10,903 bases of DNA from Clostridia bacterium. GTDB taxonomy: Bacteria; Bacillota; Clostridia; Oscillospirales; QAMX01. Location of the stretch: NCBI GenBank assembly GCA_024404415.1, contig JAKSPX010000027.1, positions 1 through 10,903 on the forward strand. Direction: 5' to 3'. The position numbers and the translations under genes were made by a program. The notes under the pieces were generated by a model. It was given only the letters and a program-made list of their open reading frames with translations. It was not told the DNA's origin and searched no databases. Shown here piece by piece: positions 1-5,237 of this stretch (position 1 is its first letter; each line of letters starts with the position of its first letter).

Positions 1-3
1 AAA

Positions 4-80
4 TGGCGACCTGGATGGGGCTCGAACCCACGACCTCTAGCGTGACAGGCTAGCGTTCTAACCAACTGAACTACCAGGCC
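4..80 (-). tRNA. tRNA-Asp (anticodon GTC)
   Basis: Read on the minus strand, the stretch folds as a complete cloverleaf. The acceptor stem GGCCTGG pairs with CCAGGTC (one G-U), followed by discriminator G and an encoded CCA end at positions 4-6. The anticodon loop reads CTGTCAC, giving anticodon GTC for aspartate. The T arm carries the usual GGTTCGAGCC. It delivers Asp to GAC/GAU codons. A perfect sigma-70 type promoter lies just upstream. Its downstream side is cut by the window edge, so whether more tRNAs follow in the same transcript cannot be seen. Confidence 0.97.
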
Positions 81-98
81 ATCGCTCACAACTCTGTC

Positions 99-127
99 AT
101 TATACACATTTGAGCGTAAATTGTCAA
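99..127 (-). promoter_or_regulatory. Consensus promoter of tRNA-Asp
   Basis: On the minus strand TTGACA (122-127) and TATAAT (99-104) are separated by exactly 17 bases, matching the housekeeping-sigma consensus at all 12 positions. The -10 box ends 18 bases before the mature tRNA 5' end, so the primary transcript has a very short leader. An A/T-tract region immediately upstream (131-160) could act as an UP element, as is usual for stable RNA promoters. Confidence 0.93.
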
Positions 128-132
128 GTGTT

Positions 133-154
133 TTTTCAAAAATATTTTTGAAAA
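133..154. repeat. Perfect 22-bp AT-rich palindrome upstream of tRNA promoter
   Basis: Positions 133-154 read the same on both strands; each half-site is 11 bases (TTTTCAAAAAT and its complement). It begins 5 bases upstream of the -35 box of the tRNA-Asp promoter and lies between this promoter and the divergent one at 211-239. The A/T tracts fit an UP element contacted by the RNA polymerase alpha subunits. The dyad symmetry could also be an operator or simply arise from A/T tracts. Confidence 0.6.
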
Positions 155-210
155 TAAAAATCCGTGTATTTCCCTGCTCTTCCCGTGCCCGTATGCGGCT
201 CATCATCCTC

Positions 211-239
211 TTTACAAACGGGCAGAATGGTGCTATGAT
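211..239 (+). promoter_or_regulatory. Promoter for the ABC-F transcript (extended -10)
   Basis: TTTACA (211-216) and TATGAT (234-239) lie 17 bases apart, each one mismatch from consensus, with a TGC extended -10 element at 231-233. Transcription would start near 246, about 205 bases before the likely ABC-F start codon, which leaves a long leader. Within the gene-poor stretch 81-451 this is the only good plus-strand promoter I see. Confidence 0.7.
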
Positions 240-272
240 ATAACGGTAAAGTGAAAAATACTTGAGAAATGG

Positions 273-455
273 GTGAAAAGATGCACGCGCGATCCGCTTC
301 CGGTAGAATTTGGATACCTTCGGGGCTGCCGAAGGTTCTTTGTGATGCCGGAAAGGATCATGGAGGACTTATCGCTCTGCCCCTCTTTGATTCTTTCCGA
401 CGAGGAAAGATTTTTTTATACCCTTATGGGGATAACGGAGAAAGGACACACATGA
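273..455 (+). CDS. Possible 60-codon leader ORF ahead of ABC-F
   Basis: A GTG-initiated frame of 60 codons runs through the structured leader and ends in TGA overlapping the ABC-F ATG as ATGA. No protein family is recognised. Its Shine-Dalgarno is weak (GAG at 265-267). Its translation would cover the 5' arm of the first leader stem (298-305), so a ribosome stalled early in it would change the folding downstream. It may be a regulatory leader peptide rather than a functional protein. A different frame (ATG at 269 or 281) is open straight into the ABC-F gene, so an N-terminally extended ABC-F is the alternative reading. That extension shows no ABC domain features. Confidence 0.35.
   Translation: MKRCTRDPLPVEFGYLRGCRRFFVMPERIMEDLSLCPSLILSDEERFFYTLMGITEKGHT
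298..353 (+). promoter_or_regulatory. Leader stem-loop 1 (anti-antiterminator candidate)
   Basis: Outer stem: 298-305 (TTCCGGTA) pairs with 346-353 (TGCCGGAA), 8 bp with one G-U. Inside it is a perfect 8-bp hairpin, ACCTTCGG (316-323) with CCGAAGGT (329-336), loop GGCTG. When formed, this structure occupies 349-353, part of the left arm of the competing antiterminator, so it would favour the downstream terminator. Confidence 0.55.
349..399 (+). promoter_or_regulatory. Candidate antiterminator stem in ABC-F leader
   Basis: CGGAAAGGATCA (349-360) is complementary to TGATTCTTTCCG (388-399) over 12 bp with a single G-U pair and a 27-base loop. The right arm contains the whole left arm (392-398) of the terminator stem, so the two structures exclude each other. 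The left arm overlaps 348-353 of stem-loop 1, so those two exclude each other as well. Confidence 0.55.
392..417 (+). terminator. Intrinsic terminator-like attenuator before ABC-F
   Basis: TCTTTCC (392-398) pairs with GGAAAGA (404-410) around a GACGA loop, directly followed by seven T (411-417). The stem is short (7 bp, three G-C pairs), so it is probably a conditional rather than a strong terminator. It lies 34 bases before the ABC-F start codon and within the same transcript, so it is well placed as an attenuator. Confidence 0.6.
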
Positions 456-1975
456 CCATACAGAATCTGACCATCACCCATCTGAAGGATTGCCGCGAGA
501 TCGTCTCGGGGCTGAATCTGACACTCAACCCGGGCGACCGCTTTGCCGTCATCGGCGAGGAGGGCAACGGCAAATCGACCCTGCTCAAGCTTCTTTATGA
601 CGAGACCCTTGTGGAGGATTACGCCGAGTGGACGGGCACGATCCGCAAGCGAGGTCTGCGCCTTGCCTATCTGGAGCAGGAGCTTCCCGAGGCGGATGCT
701 CACCTCACCGTCCGGGAATACATGGGGAAAAGCGGTGTAATGGACGTAAGCAGTGCACAGCGGATGCTTTCGCGCTGGGGCTTCGCGGCGGAGAAACACG
801 TGGATCAGCGCCTTTCGACCCTTTCGGGCGGCGAAAAGGTGAAGCTGCGGCTTGCGCTTCTGGCTGCCTCGGAACCGGACGTTTACCTCTTGGATGAGCC
901 CTCCAACGACCTCGACGTGGAGACGCTGGAATTATTGGAGGATTTCATATTGGCTGCCGACTGCCCCGTTCTTTATATTTCGCACGGCGTGAGGCTCCTT
1001 GAAAACACCGCAAACGGCGTCATCCATCTGGAGCAGATCAAAAGGAAGACCGAAAGCCGCGTCACGGTGGTCAGGAACGATTACAGAAGCTATGCCGCCT
1101 CGCGTGCCGACGCCTTCCGCAAGCAGGAACAGATCTCCCGAAAGGAACACGAGGAATTCCACGAAAAAAAGGAACGCTGGCAGAAGATCTACCAGCGTGT
1201 CGATCATGAGCAGGAAAGCATTTCCCGCCAGAATCCGTCGGGCGGCCGCCTTCTCAAAAAGAAAATGCACACGGTCAAGGCCATGGAGCACCGCCTGGAA
1301 AAGGAAGAGGCGGCCCTGACGCATCGCCCGGAGGAGGAAGAAGCCATTTTTGCGAGCTTCTCGGAAAAAAGCGCCCTTCCGGCGGGAAAACGCGTGCTGG
1401 AATTTTCCCTTCCGCGCCTGACGTCGGGCAAAAAGGTGCTCGCGGAAAACATCCGGCTGGATGTCACAGGGCCGGAAAAGGTGTGCATCGTCGGGAGGAA
1501 CGGCGCGGGCAAGACTACGCTTCTGAGATTACTTGCCAAAGAACTCACGGAAAGACGCGACATCCGCGCCGCCTATATGCCGCAGGACTACGGCGAACTT
1601 CTCGGCGGCGAGCTGGACCCGGTCTCGTTTCTGGCGACGACGGGCGACAAGGCGGAAAAGACGCGGCTTCGCACCTGGCTCGGGAGCATGAAATACACAG
1701 CCGATGAAATGGCCCACCCGGTAAACGAGCTTTCGGGCGGGCAGAGGGCCAAGCTGTTGTTTTTGAAAATGATGGAGGAAGGCGCAAACGTGCTGATTCT
1801 GGATGAGCCGACGCGCAACTTCTCCCCGCTTTCCGCTCCGGTCATTCGGGAGCTCCTGAAAGACTTCCCCGGCGCGATCATTGCCGTGTCGCATGACCGT
1901 GCCTTCATCGACGAGGTAGCGGACCGGGTGATGATCTTAGATGAAAAGGGGTTACACGACCGCCGCTTTCAGTAA
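452..1975 (+). CDS. ABC-F family ATPase (ribosome-associated, possible antibiotic protection)
   Basis: The 507-residue product has two ABC domains and no membrane segments. Domain 1: Walker A GEEGNGKS (35-42), LSGGE (124-128), Walker B into DEPSNDLD (148-155), switch His178. A charged, helical linker (about 210-300) fits the P-site tRNA interaction motif of ABC-F proteins, with a basic tip near RLLKKKM. Domain 2: Walker A GRNGAGKT (348-355), LSGGQ (427-431), LILDEP (448-453), switch His481. Such proteins bind the ribosomal E site and either aid translation or displace antibiotics; which applies here cannot be told from sequence. In domain 2 DEP is followed by TRNFSPLS instead of the usual TNHLD. 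Start ATG 452 was chosen because GGAGAAAGG (437-445) precedes it and the ABC fold begins at once; an in-frame start at 269 would add 61 residues without ABC features. The structured leader suggests attenuation control. Confidence 0.9.
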   Translation: MTIQNLTITHLKDCREIVSGLNLTLNPGDRFAVIGEEGNGKSTLLKLLYDETLVEDYAEWTGTIRKRGLRLAYLEQELPEADAHLTVREYMGKSGVMDVSSAQRMLSRWGFAAEKHVDQRLSTLSGGEKVKLRLALLAASEPDVYLLDEPSNDLDVETLELLEDFILAADCPVLYISHGVRLLENTANGVIHLEQIKRKTESRVTVVRNDYRSYAASRADAFRKQEQISRKEHEEFHEKKERWQKIYQRVDHEQESISRQNPSGGRLLKKKMHTVKAMEHRLEKEEAALTHRPEEEEAIFASFSEKSALPAGKRVLEFSLPRLTSGKKVLAENIRLDVTGPEKVCIVGRNGAGKTTLLRLLAKELTERRDIRAAYMPQDYGELLGGELDPVSFLATTGDKAEKTRLRTWLGSMKYTADEMAHPVNELSGGQRAKLLFLKMMEEGANVLILDEPTRNFSPLSAPVIRELLKDFPGAIIAVSHDRAFIDEVADRVMILDEKGLHDRRFQ

Positions 1976-2622
1976 CGCACGGCGGTGAGAGAGGCGGGAC
2001 GGTGCAGAAGCCGGTCGGTCATGCGGTCGTCGAGGATCCAGTTCTTCACGTCCTCGCGCGCGAGGATCACGGGCATACGGTCGTGGAAGGGCGCAACGAC
2101 GCTGTCGGCCGGGCGGGTGAGGATGACAAAGGCCGCGTATTCGGTGAAACCGTCGCAGAATAGATTGAATAACCCCGCCATGTAGAGCACGCCGCCCTCC
2201 TTCGGGCGGAAGAGATAGCGCTCGTGGCCGGGGGAACGGTGATCCCACTCAAAAAAGCCGGTCGAGGGAATGGCGACGCGCCGTTCACGTAAGGAGCGGC
2301 GGAACATGGGAAGCTCCCCTGCCGTTTCACTCCGGGCGTTGAAGATCACGGCGCGCTCGTCACGGTACTTCGGGAAGCCCCAACGCATCGGCACGGCGGT
2401 GATACCGGAGCCGTCCGGCAGCGGGAAGAGCACCGGCGCGACGTCCTTGGGCGCAAGCTCTCCCTTTTTGATCGGCGAAAGGTCAAAGGAGGCGCTCCCG
2501 TCGGGCAGGAAGCTCCCCTGCACGTCGGCGGGCGCGACCGAAAAGGAAGTTTCCACTGCGCGGATGATCTCGCGCATTTCAATGATGCTTTCTTCGTCAA
2601 AAACCGTGTAGCGGCCGCACAT
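1969..2622 (-). CDS. yedK: SRAP-domain protein, YedK/HMCES type abasic-site DNA crosslinker
   Basis: The 217-residue product starts MCGRY, the SRAP hallmark. In this family, after Met removal, Cys2 forms a thiazolidine crosslink with abasic sites in single-stranded DNA and so shields them during replication. The other expected active-site residues are visible: Asn95 in FNARSET, Glu125 in STGFFEW and His180 in FHDRMPV; the WGF motif is at 81-83. The length is typical. Start 2622 was chosen over an ATG at 2628 for two reasons. The catalytic Cys must be residue 2, and the GGAGG Shine-Dalgarno lies 7 bases before 2622 but only 1 base before 2628. It is convergent with the ABC-F gene, overlapping its stop by 7 bp. 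No SOS box was noticed upstream. Single-gene unit with its own promoter. Confidence 0.95.
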   Translation of the reverse strand: MCGRYTVFDEESIIEMREIIRAVETSFSVAPADVQGSFLPDGSASFDLSPIKKGELAPKDVAPVLFPLPDGSGITAVPMRWGFPKYRDERAVIFNARSETAGELPMFRRSLRERRVAIPSTGFFEWDHRSPGHERYLFRPKEGGVLYMAGLFNLFCDGFTEYAAFVILTRPADSVVAPFHDRMPVILAREDVKNWILDDRMTDRLLHRPASLTAVRY

Positions 2623-2651
2623 GGTCATGCCTCCCTTCCCTTAGTGAGGAT

Positions 2652-2680
2652 ATTTTACCACGAAAAGGCCTTTTTGAAAA
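2652..2680 (-). promoter_or_regulatory. Likely promoter of yedK
   Basis: On the minus strand TTTTCA (2675-2680) and TAAAAT (2652-2657) are 17 bases apart, with TGG directly before the -10 box giving an extended -10. Initiation would fall near 2645, giving a leader of about 23 bases containing the GGGAGG ribosome site. Confidence 0.5.
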
Positions 2681-2734
2681 GAAAATCTTCCAATGTTCAC
2701 CGAAATTTCACAGACGAATCATACATATATCATA

Positions 2735-2762
2735 TTGACAGGGTAAGATAGAGCCATAAAAA
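2735..2762 (+). promoter_or_regulatory. Candidate promoter of the htrA-like gene
   Basis: A perfect TTGACA (2735-2740) is followed after 16 bases by TAAAAA (2757-2762), four of six matches. This would start transcription near 2769, just ahead of the AAGGAAGG ribosome site (2776-2783). A weaker alternative is TTCACA (2707-2712) with CATATT (2731-2736), 18 bases apart. I saw no direct repeats that would mark a stress two-component operator. Confidence 0.4.
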
Positions 2763-2788
2763 GAAACCGGCAGATAAGGAAGGATCAA

Positions 2789-4156
2789 ATGAACGACCAG
2801 GAACACTATCAGGCGCAGAATCCAGAACAGCAGACCAACGCCTATCAGAGCCAGTATAACAGGCAATACGACCAATCTTATTATCAGAGACCGCAGAAGA
2901 AGCGCATCGGCGCGGGCGGCATCATCGCCATCATCCTCGTCTCCTGCTTCGCTCTTCTGATGGTCGCAGGCGCGGTCATAGCGGGCAAAATGCTTTTCGA
3001 CCCCGATTCCAGGTTTTCTCTCTACAAGAGCATCGGGCGGGAGGAAGTTCAGGAAGGCGAAAAGGAAACCGAAAACCCCCGCCAGCAGTTTGAGGATCCC
3101 TTTGAGGACAAGGATGACGACGAAAACGCCTTTGGCGGTGATCATGGGCAGAATACCTCTCCCCTGAATCCGCAGATCGGCGGCAGCACGCCGGACATCG
3201 ACACCAGCCACGCCTCCGAGAGCATGGATGACGTTGTGGTCGGCTCGGAGAAGAAGGTCCTCACCACCTCCGAGATCTACGCCAAGGCGGCTCCTTCGGT
3301 GGTCGGCATCGTCGTTTCGACGCAGAATGGCGAAGGCTCCGGCTCCGGCATCATCATGACGTCGGACGGCTACATCATGACCAATGCGCACGTCGTTGAA
3401 GATGCCCTCACCGTCACGGTCACCCTCCTGGACGGCAGCGAGTACCCGGCTGTGGTGGTCGGCAGCGATGAAGCGACCGACGTCGCGGTCATCCGCATCG
3501 ACAAAACCGGCCTTGCACAGGCGGTGTTCGGCGATTCGGATCAGATCACGGTCGGCGAGGACGCCATCGCCATCGGCAATCCGCTCGGCCTCGAGCTTTC
3601 GTTCACCATCACCAAGGGCATCGTTTCCGCCATCAACCGCAACATCACGGTATCCAATTACAACATGACGCTCATCCAGACCGACGCCGCCATCAACCCC
3701 GGCAACTCGGGCGGCCCGCTCATCAATCAATACGGTGAGGTCATCGGCATCACCTCGGCCAAGATCATGGCCAGCTATTCGGTCTCCAATGTGGAGGGCA
3801 TCGGGTTTGCCATTCCGATCAACGCGGCGATGAAGATCGCCCGCGATCTCGCTGCAAACGGCCACGTCACCGGCCGCCCCTACCTCGGCATCACCATCCA
3901 GACCCAGTACGTGCAGATCGAAAACCGCTACGAATACCACGTGGTGGTCATCACGGTGGAGGAAAACTCCCCCGCCTCCAAGGCCGGCTTACAGCCCGGC
4001 GACGTGATCCTCGCCTTCAACGGAGCGGAGGTCGAAGAAAACAGCGACCTCCTTGCCGAACGGGATAAATACAAACCCGGCGACACGGTCAAGCTGACCA
4101 TCCTCCGTAACGGCGGTCAGATGGAGCTGACGCTCACGATGACCGAAGCACAGTAA
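2789..4156 (+). CDS. Membrane-anchored HtrA/DegP-like serine protease with PDZ domain
   Basis: The 455-residue product degrades or refolds damaged proteins on the outer face of the membrane, by family knowledge. Residues 1-35 are a Gln/Tyr-rich cytoplasmic tail, followed by basic KKR (37-39) and one membrane segment (about 42-66), giving a type II anchor. An acidic, low-complexity stretch (about 84-158) links to the trypsin-like domain (about 160-350). The catalytic triad is complete: His201 (TNAHVV), Asp231 (ATDVAVIRI), Ser307 (NPGNSGGPL). One PDZ domain fills the C-terminus (about 364-452; PYLGI at 364-368, SPASKAGLQPGDVI at 394-407). This order is that of Firmicutes HtrA/HtrB/YyxA proteins; which paralogue cannot be decided. 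AAGGAAGG sits 5 bases before the ATG. It is a single-gene unit ended by a strong terminator. The ATG at 2789 is well supported by this site and by the complete N-terminal anchor. Confidence 0.95.
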   Translation: MNDQEHYQAQNPEQQTNAYQSQYNRQYDQSYYQRPQKKRIGAGGIIAIILVSCFALLMVAGAVIAGKMLFDPDSRFSLYKSIGREEVQEGEKETENPRQQFEDPFEDKDDDENAFGGDHGQNTSPLNPQIGGSTPDIDTSHASESMDDVVVGSEKKVLTTSEIYAKAAPSVVGIVVSTQNGEGSGSGIIMTSDGYIMTNAHVVEDALTVTVTLLDGSEYPAVVVGSDEATDVAVIRIDKTGLAQAVFGDSDQITVGEDAIAIGNPLGLELSFTITKGIVSAINRNITVSNYNMTLIQTDAAINPGNSGGPLINQYGEVIGITSAKIMASYSVSNVEGIGFAIPINAAMKIARDLAANGHVTGRPYLGITIQTQYVQIENRYEYHVVVITVEENSPASKAGLQPGDVILAFNGAEVEENSDLLAERDKYKPGDTVKLTILRNGGQMELTLTMTEAQ

Positions 4157-4198
4157 AATTTCCCGACAAAGAGTATTCTTCATAAATTCACTCCTCCG

Positions 4199-4231
4199 AA
4201 AGACGGCAGAGCAGGCGCTCTGCCGTCTTTT
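4199..4231 (+). terminator. Intrinsic terminator of the htrA-like gene
   Basis: A perfect 14-bp stem, AAAGACGGCAGAGC (4199-4212) with its complement (4217-4230), closes on a 4-base AGGC loop and runs into a short T-tract (4228-4231). The A-tract on the left arm makes it potentially bidirectional. It lies 42 bases after the htrA stop codon. Confidence 0.9.
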
Positions 4232-4246
4232 CATGGGCTTTGGGGG

Positions 4247-4275
4247 TTATCAAGCGGCGGAATGTGACATATACT
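4247..4275 (+). promoter_or_regulatory. Candidate promoter of the small-gene trio
   Basis: TTATCA (4247-4252) and TATACT (4270-4275) are 17 bases apart, with four and five of six matches to the housekeeping consensus. The same -10 region reads CATATACT (4268-4275), close to the CATANNNT of the sporulation factors sigma-E/sigma-K, but I see no convincing matching -35 for these. Initiation would be near 4282. Confidence 0.45.
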
Positions 4276-4296
4276 GAAAATGAAACGACATTTCAG
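4274..4296 (+). repeat. Inverted repeat at the predicted trio transcript start
   Basis: CTGAAAATG (4274-4282) pairs with CATTTCAG (4289-4296), 8 bp with one bulged A, around an AAACGA loop. It overlaps the end of the -10 box and the expected start site and ends 4 bases before the GGAGG site of the first gene. It could be an operator or a 5' RNA hairpin. Confidence 0.4.
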
Positions 4297-4313
4297 AGCG
4301 GGAGGAAGAATGG

Positions 4314-4598
4314 ATGGAAAAGGAAAAACTGACGGCGGAAGAGGGCGTGAATGCGCTGACGGGCGGCGACGCGAAGGGAAAGCTTCGAAAACTCCTGCCG
4401 ATCCTCGCGGGGCCGGACGGGAAAAAGCTGATGGCGCTTTTATATCTTTCGGGGAACGATCCGCAGAAGCTCAGGTCGGCGCTGGAAAAAGCCTCGCATG
4501 GCGACGGAAAAGAGGCGGGCGAGATCATGTCCCGGCTGCTTTCCGAGCCTGAGGGAGAGGCGATCCTCGCAAAGCTCTTCGCGGCGCTCAAGGAATAA
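4314..4598 (+). CDS. Small hypothetical helical protein (94 aa), first gene of trio
   Basis: I do not recognise a family. The 94-residue product has no signal peptide or membrane segment and is mostly amphipathic helix: KLRKLLPILAG (23-33), KKLMALLYLS (37-46), QKLRSALEKA (51-60), GEIMSRLLSEPEGEAILAKLF (69-89). The helices are broken by short GxD/NDP/EPE turns, suggesting a small helical bundle or a protein-binding scaffold. ATG 4314 lies 8 bases after GGAGG (4301-4305); another ATG at 4310 is in a different frame and too close to it. It heads a three-gene unit with the next start only 15 bases after its stop. By memory, similar sets of small genes recur in Clostridia without known function; this could not be checked. 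Confidence 0.75.
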   Translation: MEKEKLTAEEGVNALTGGDAKGKLRKLLPILAGPDGKKLMALLYLSGNDPQKLRSALEKASHGDGKEAGEIMSRLLSEPEGEAILAKLFAALKE

Positions 4599-4613
4599 AG
4601 GGGCGGCAGAGAG

Positions 4614-4913
4614 GTGGACGGTTCGCCGGAGCTTGACGAGCTCTTCAAAGGGCTTTTCGGAGGTGATACGGAGGAGAAAAAGGATGCGGCCTCTCCCTTC
4701 GACGTCATCGACCCGGAGATGCTTTGCGGCATACTGGATATTTTAGGAGAGCTCGGCCGGGAGGACGACGCGGCGCGGCTTTTGGACTCCATGAAACCCT
4801 ATTTCAGCCCGGAGCGCGCCGCCCGCGTCGATGAAGCGATCCGGGTCATGAAGCTTGCCAGAGCGGCCAAGGCCGCCATGAAACTATTTGACCAGAGGAG
4901 GTCGGAGGGATGA
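4614..4913 (+). CDS. Small hypothetical helical protein (99 aa), second gene of trio
   Basis: I do not recognise a named family. The 99-residue product begins with an acidic part (DELFKGLFGGDTEEKKD, 8-24), then FDVIDPEMLCGILDILGELGRED (29-51). A C-terminal basic helical part follows, with LLDSMKPYFSPERAARVDEA (56-75) and an Ala/Lys-rich helix (79-92). The pattern 'L-KPYxSxxRxxRVDxAIxxxKLA' looks like a conserved motif that I recall from unannotated small clostridial proteins, unverified. The start is GTG 4614 with AAGGGG 9 bases upstream (4599-4604); no in-frame ATG lies nearby. Its TGA overlaps the ATG of the next gene as ATGA, so the two are probably translationally coupled. Confidence 0.72.
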   Translation: MDGSPELDELFKGLFGGDTEEKKDAASPFDVIDPEMLCGILDILGELGREDDAARLLDSMKPYFSPERAARVDEAIRVMKLARAAKAAMKLFDQRRSEG

Positions 4914-5104
4914 ATTGGCCGCCCATGAATCTGAACGGCGAAGATCTGGTGCTCCTGTTGCTCCTTTTGTGGCTTTCGGGGGAGCGGAAAACGGAGAATA
5001 CGGAAATGCTCATCGGGCTGGGCTTTTTACTTTATGTCGGACTCCGGGAGCGGAATGAAAAAGGTCGGCTCGAAAGACCGCGGGATGAGGAGCTGTGCCT
5101 TTGA
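4910..5104 (+). CDS. Small Leu-rich, possibly membrane-associated protein (64 aa), third gene of trio
   Basis: I do not recognise a family. The 64-residue product has two short hydrophobic stretches: LVLLLLLLWL (13-22) and MLIGLGFLLYVGL (33-45). They are separated by a charged SGERKTENTE turn and followed by a highly charged tail (46-62, many Arg/Glu). This could be a membrane hairpin or an amphipathic membrane-surface protein; the segments are short for full spans. Start ATG 4910 overlaps the preceding stop, with GAGGAGG at 4895-4901 and GGAGGG just before the ATG. No terminator is visible after it, so transcription may continue towards the next gene, which has its own promoter. Confidence 0.68.
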   Translation: MNWPPMNLNGEDLVLLLLLLWLSGERKTENTEMLIGLGFLLYVGLRERNEKGRLERPRDEELCL

Positions 5105-5128
5105 AAACCGAAAAACCCGACACGAGAT

Positions 5129-5157
5129 TTGACTTTTCATGCGGAATCTGTTATCAT
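5129..5157 (+). promoter_or_regulatory. Promoter of the rpiR-to-rpsA operon
   Basis: TTGACT (5129-5134) and TATCAT (5152-5157) are separated by 17 bases, each one mismatch from consensus. Initiation near 5164 gives a leader of about 75 bases before the ATG at 5238, and makes the TTG at 5172, which opens the same frame, an unlikely start. Confidence 0.75.
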
Positions 5158-5173
5158 AAATAAGTATACTTTT

Positions 5174-5193
5174 GGTCGGCGGATGCGCCGGCC
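5174..5193 (+). repeat. GC-rich hairpin in the rpiR 5' leader
   Basis: GGTCGGCG (5174-5181) pairs with CGCCGGCC (5186-5193), 8 bp with one T-G pair, around a GATG loop. It sits about 10 bases after the predicted transcription start and has no T-tract behind it, so it is not a terminator. It could be an operator for autoregulation or a 5' stabilising stem. Confidence 0.45.
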
Positions 5194-5237
5194 GGGGCAA
5201 ACGGAATGGCTTTTTGAAGAAGGCAGGTGGCGAAAGC

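Noticed and set aside
2623..2628. ATG two codons upstream of the chosen yedK start
   Set aside because: The GGAGG site is only 1 base away from it, and starting there would move the catalytic Cys away from residue 2.
2708..3940. 410-codon open frame on the minus strand over the htrA-like gene
   Set aside because: It is opposite a gene with a complete catalytic triad, anchor and PDZ domain. Its translation is a low-complexity Asp/Val/Gly/Arg-rich string without motifs, as expected from the complement of GC-rich codons.
4250..4792. 180-codon Ser-rich open frame on the minus strand over the small-gene trio
   Set aside because: The product is a Ser/Pro run typical of reverse-complemented Glu/Gly codons. 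The plus-strand ORFs have ribosome sites, close packing and an ATGA overlap.
5105..5128. Terminator after the small-gene trio
   Set aside because: I looked for a hairpin plus T-tract before the rpiR promoter and found none; read-through is possible.
5172..5237. TTG start giving the RpiR regulator 22 extra residues
   Set aside because: It lies only about 8 bases after the predicted transcription start with no ribosome site. ATG 5238 has AGGTGG at good spacing and matches the usual start of the family.
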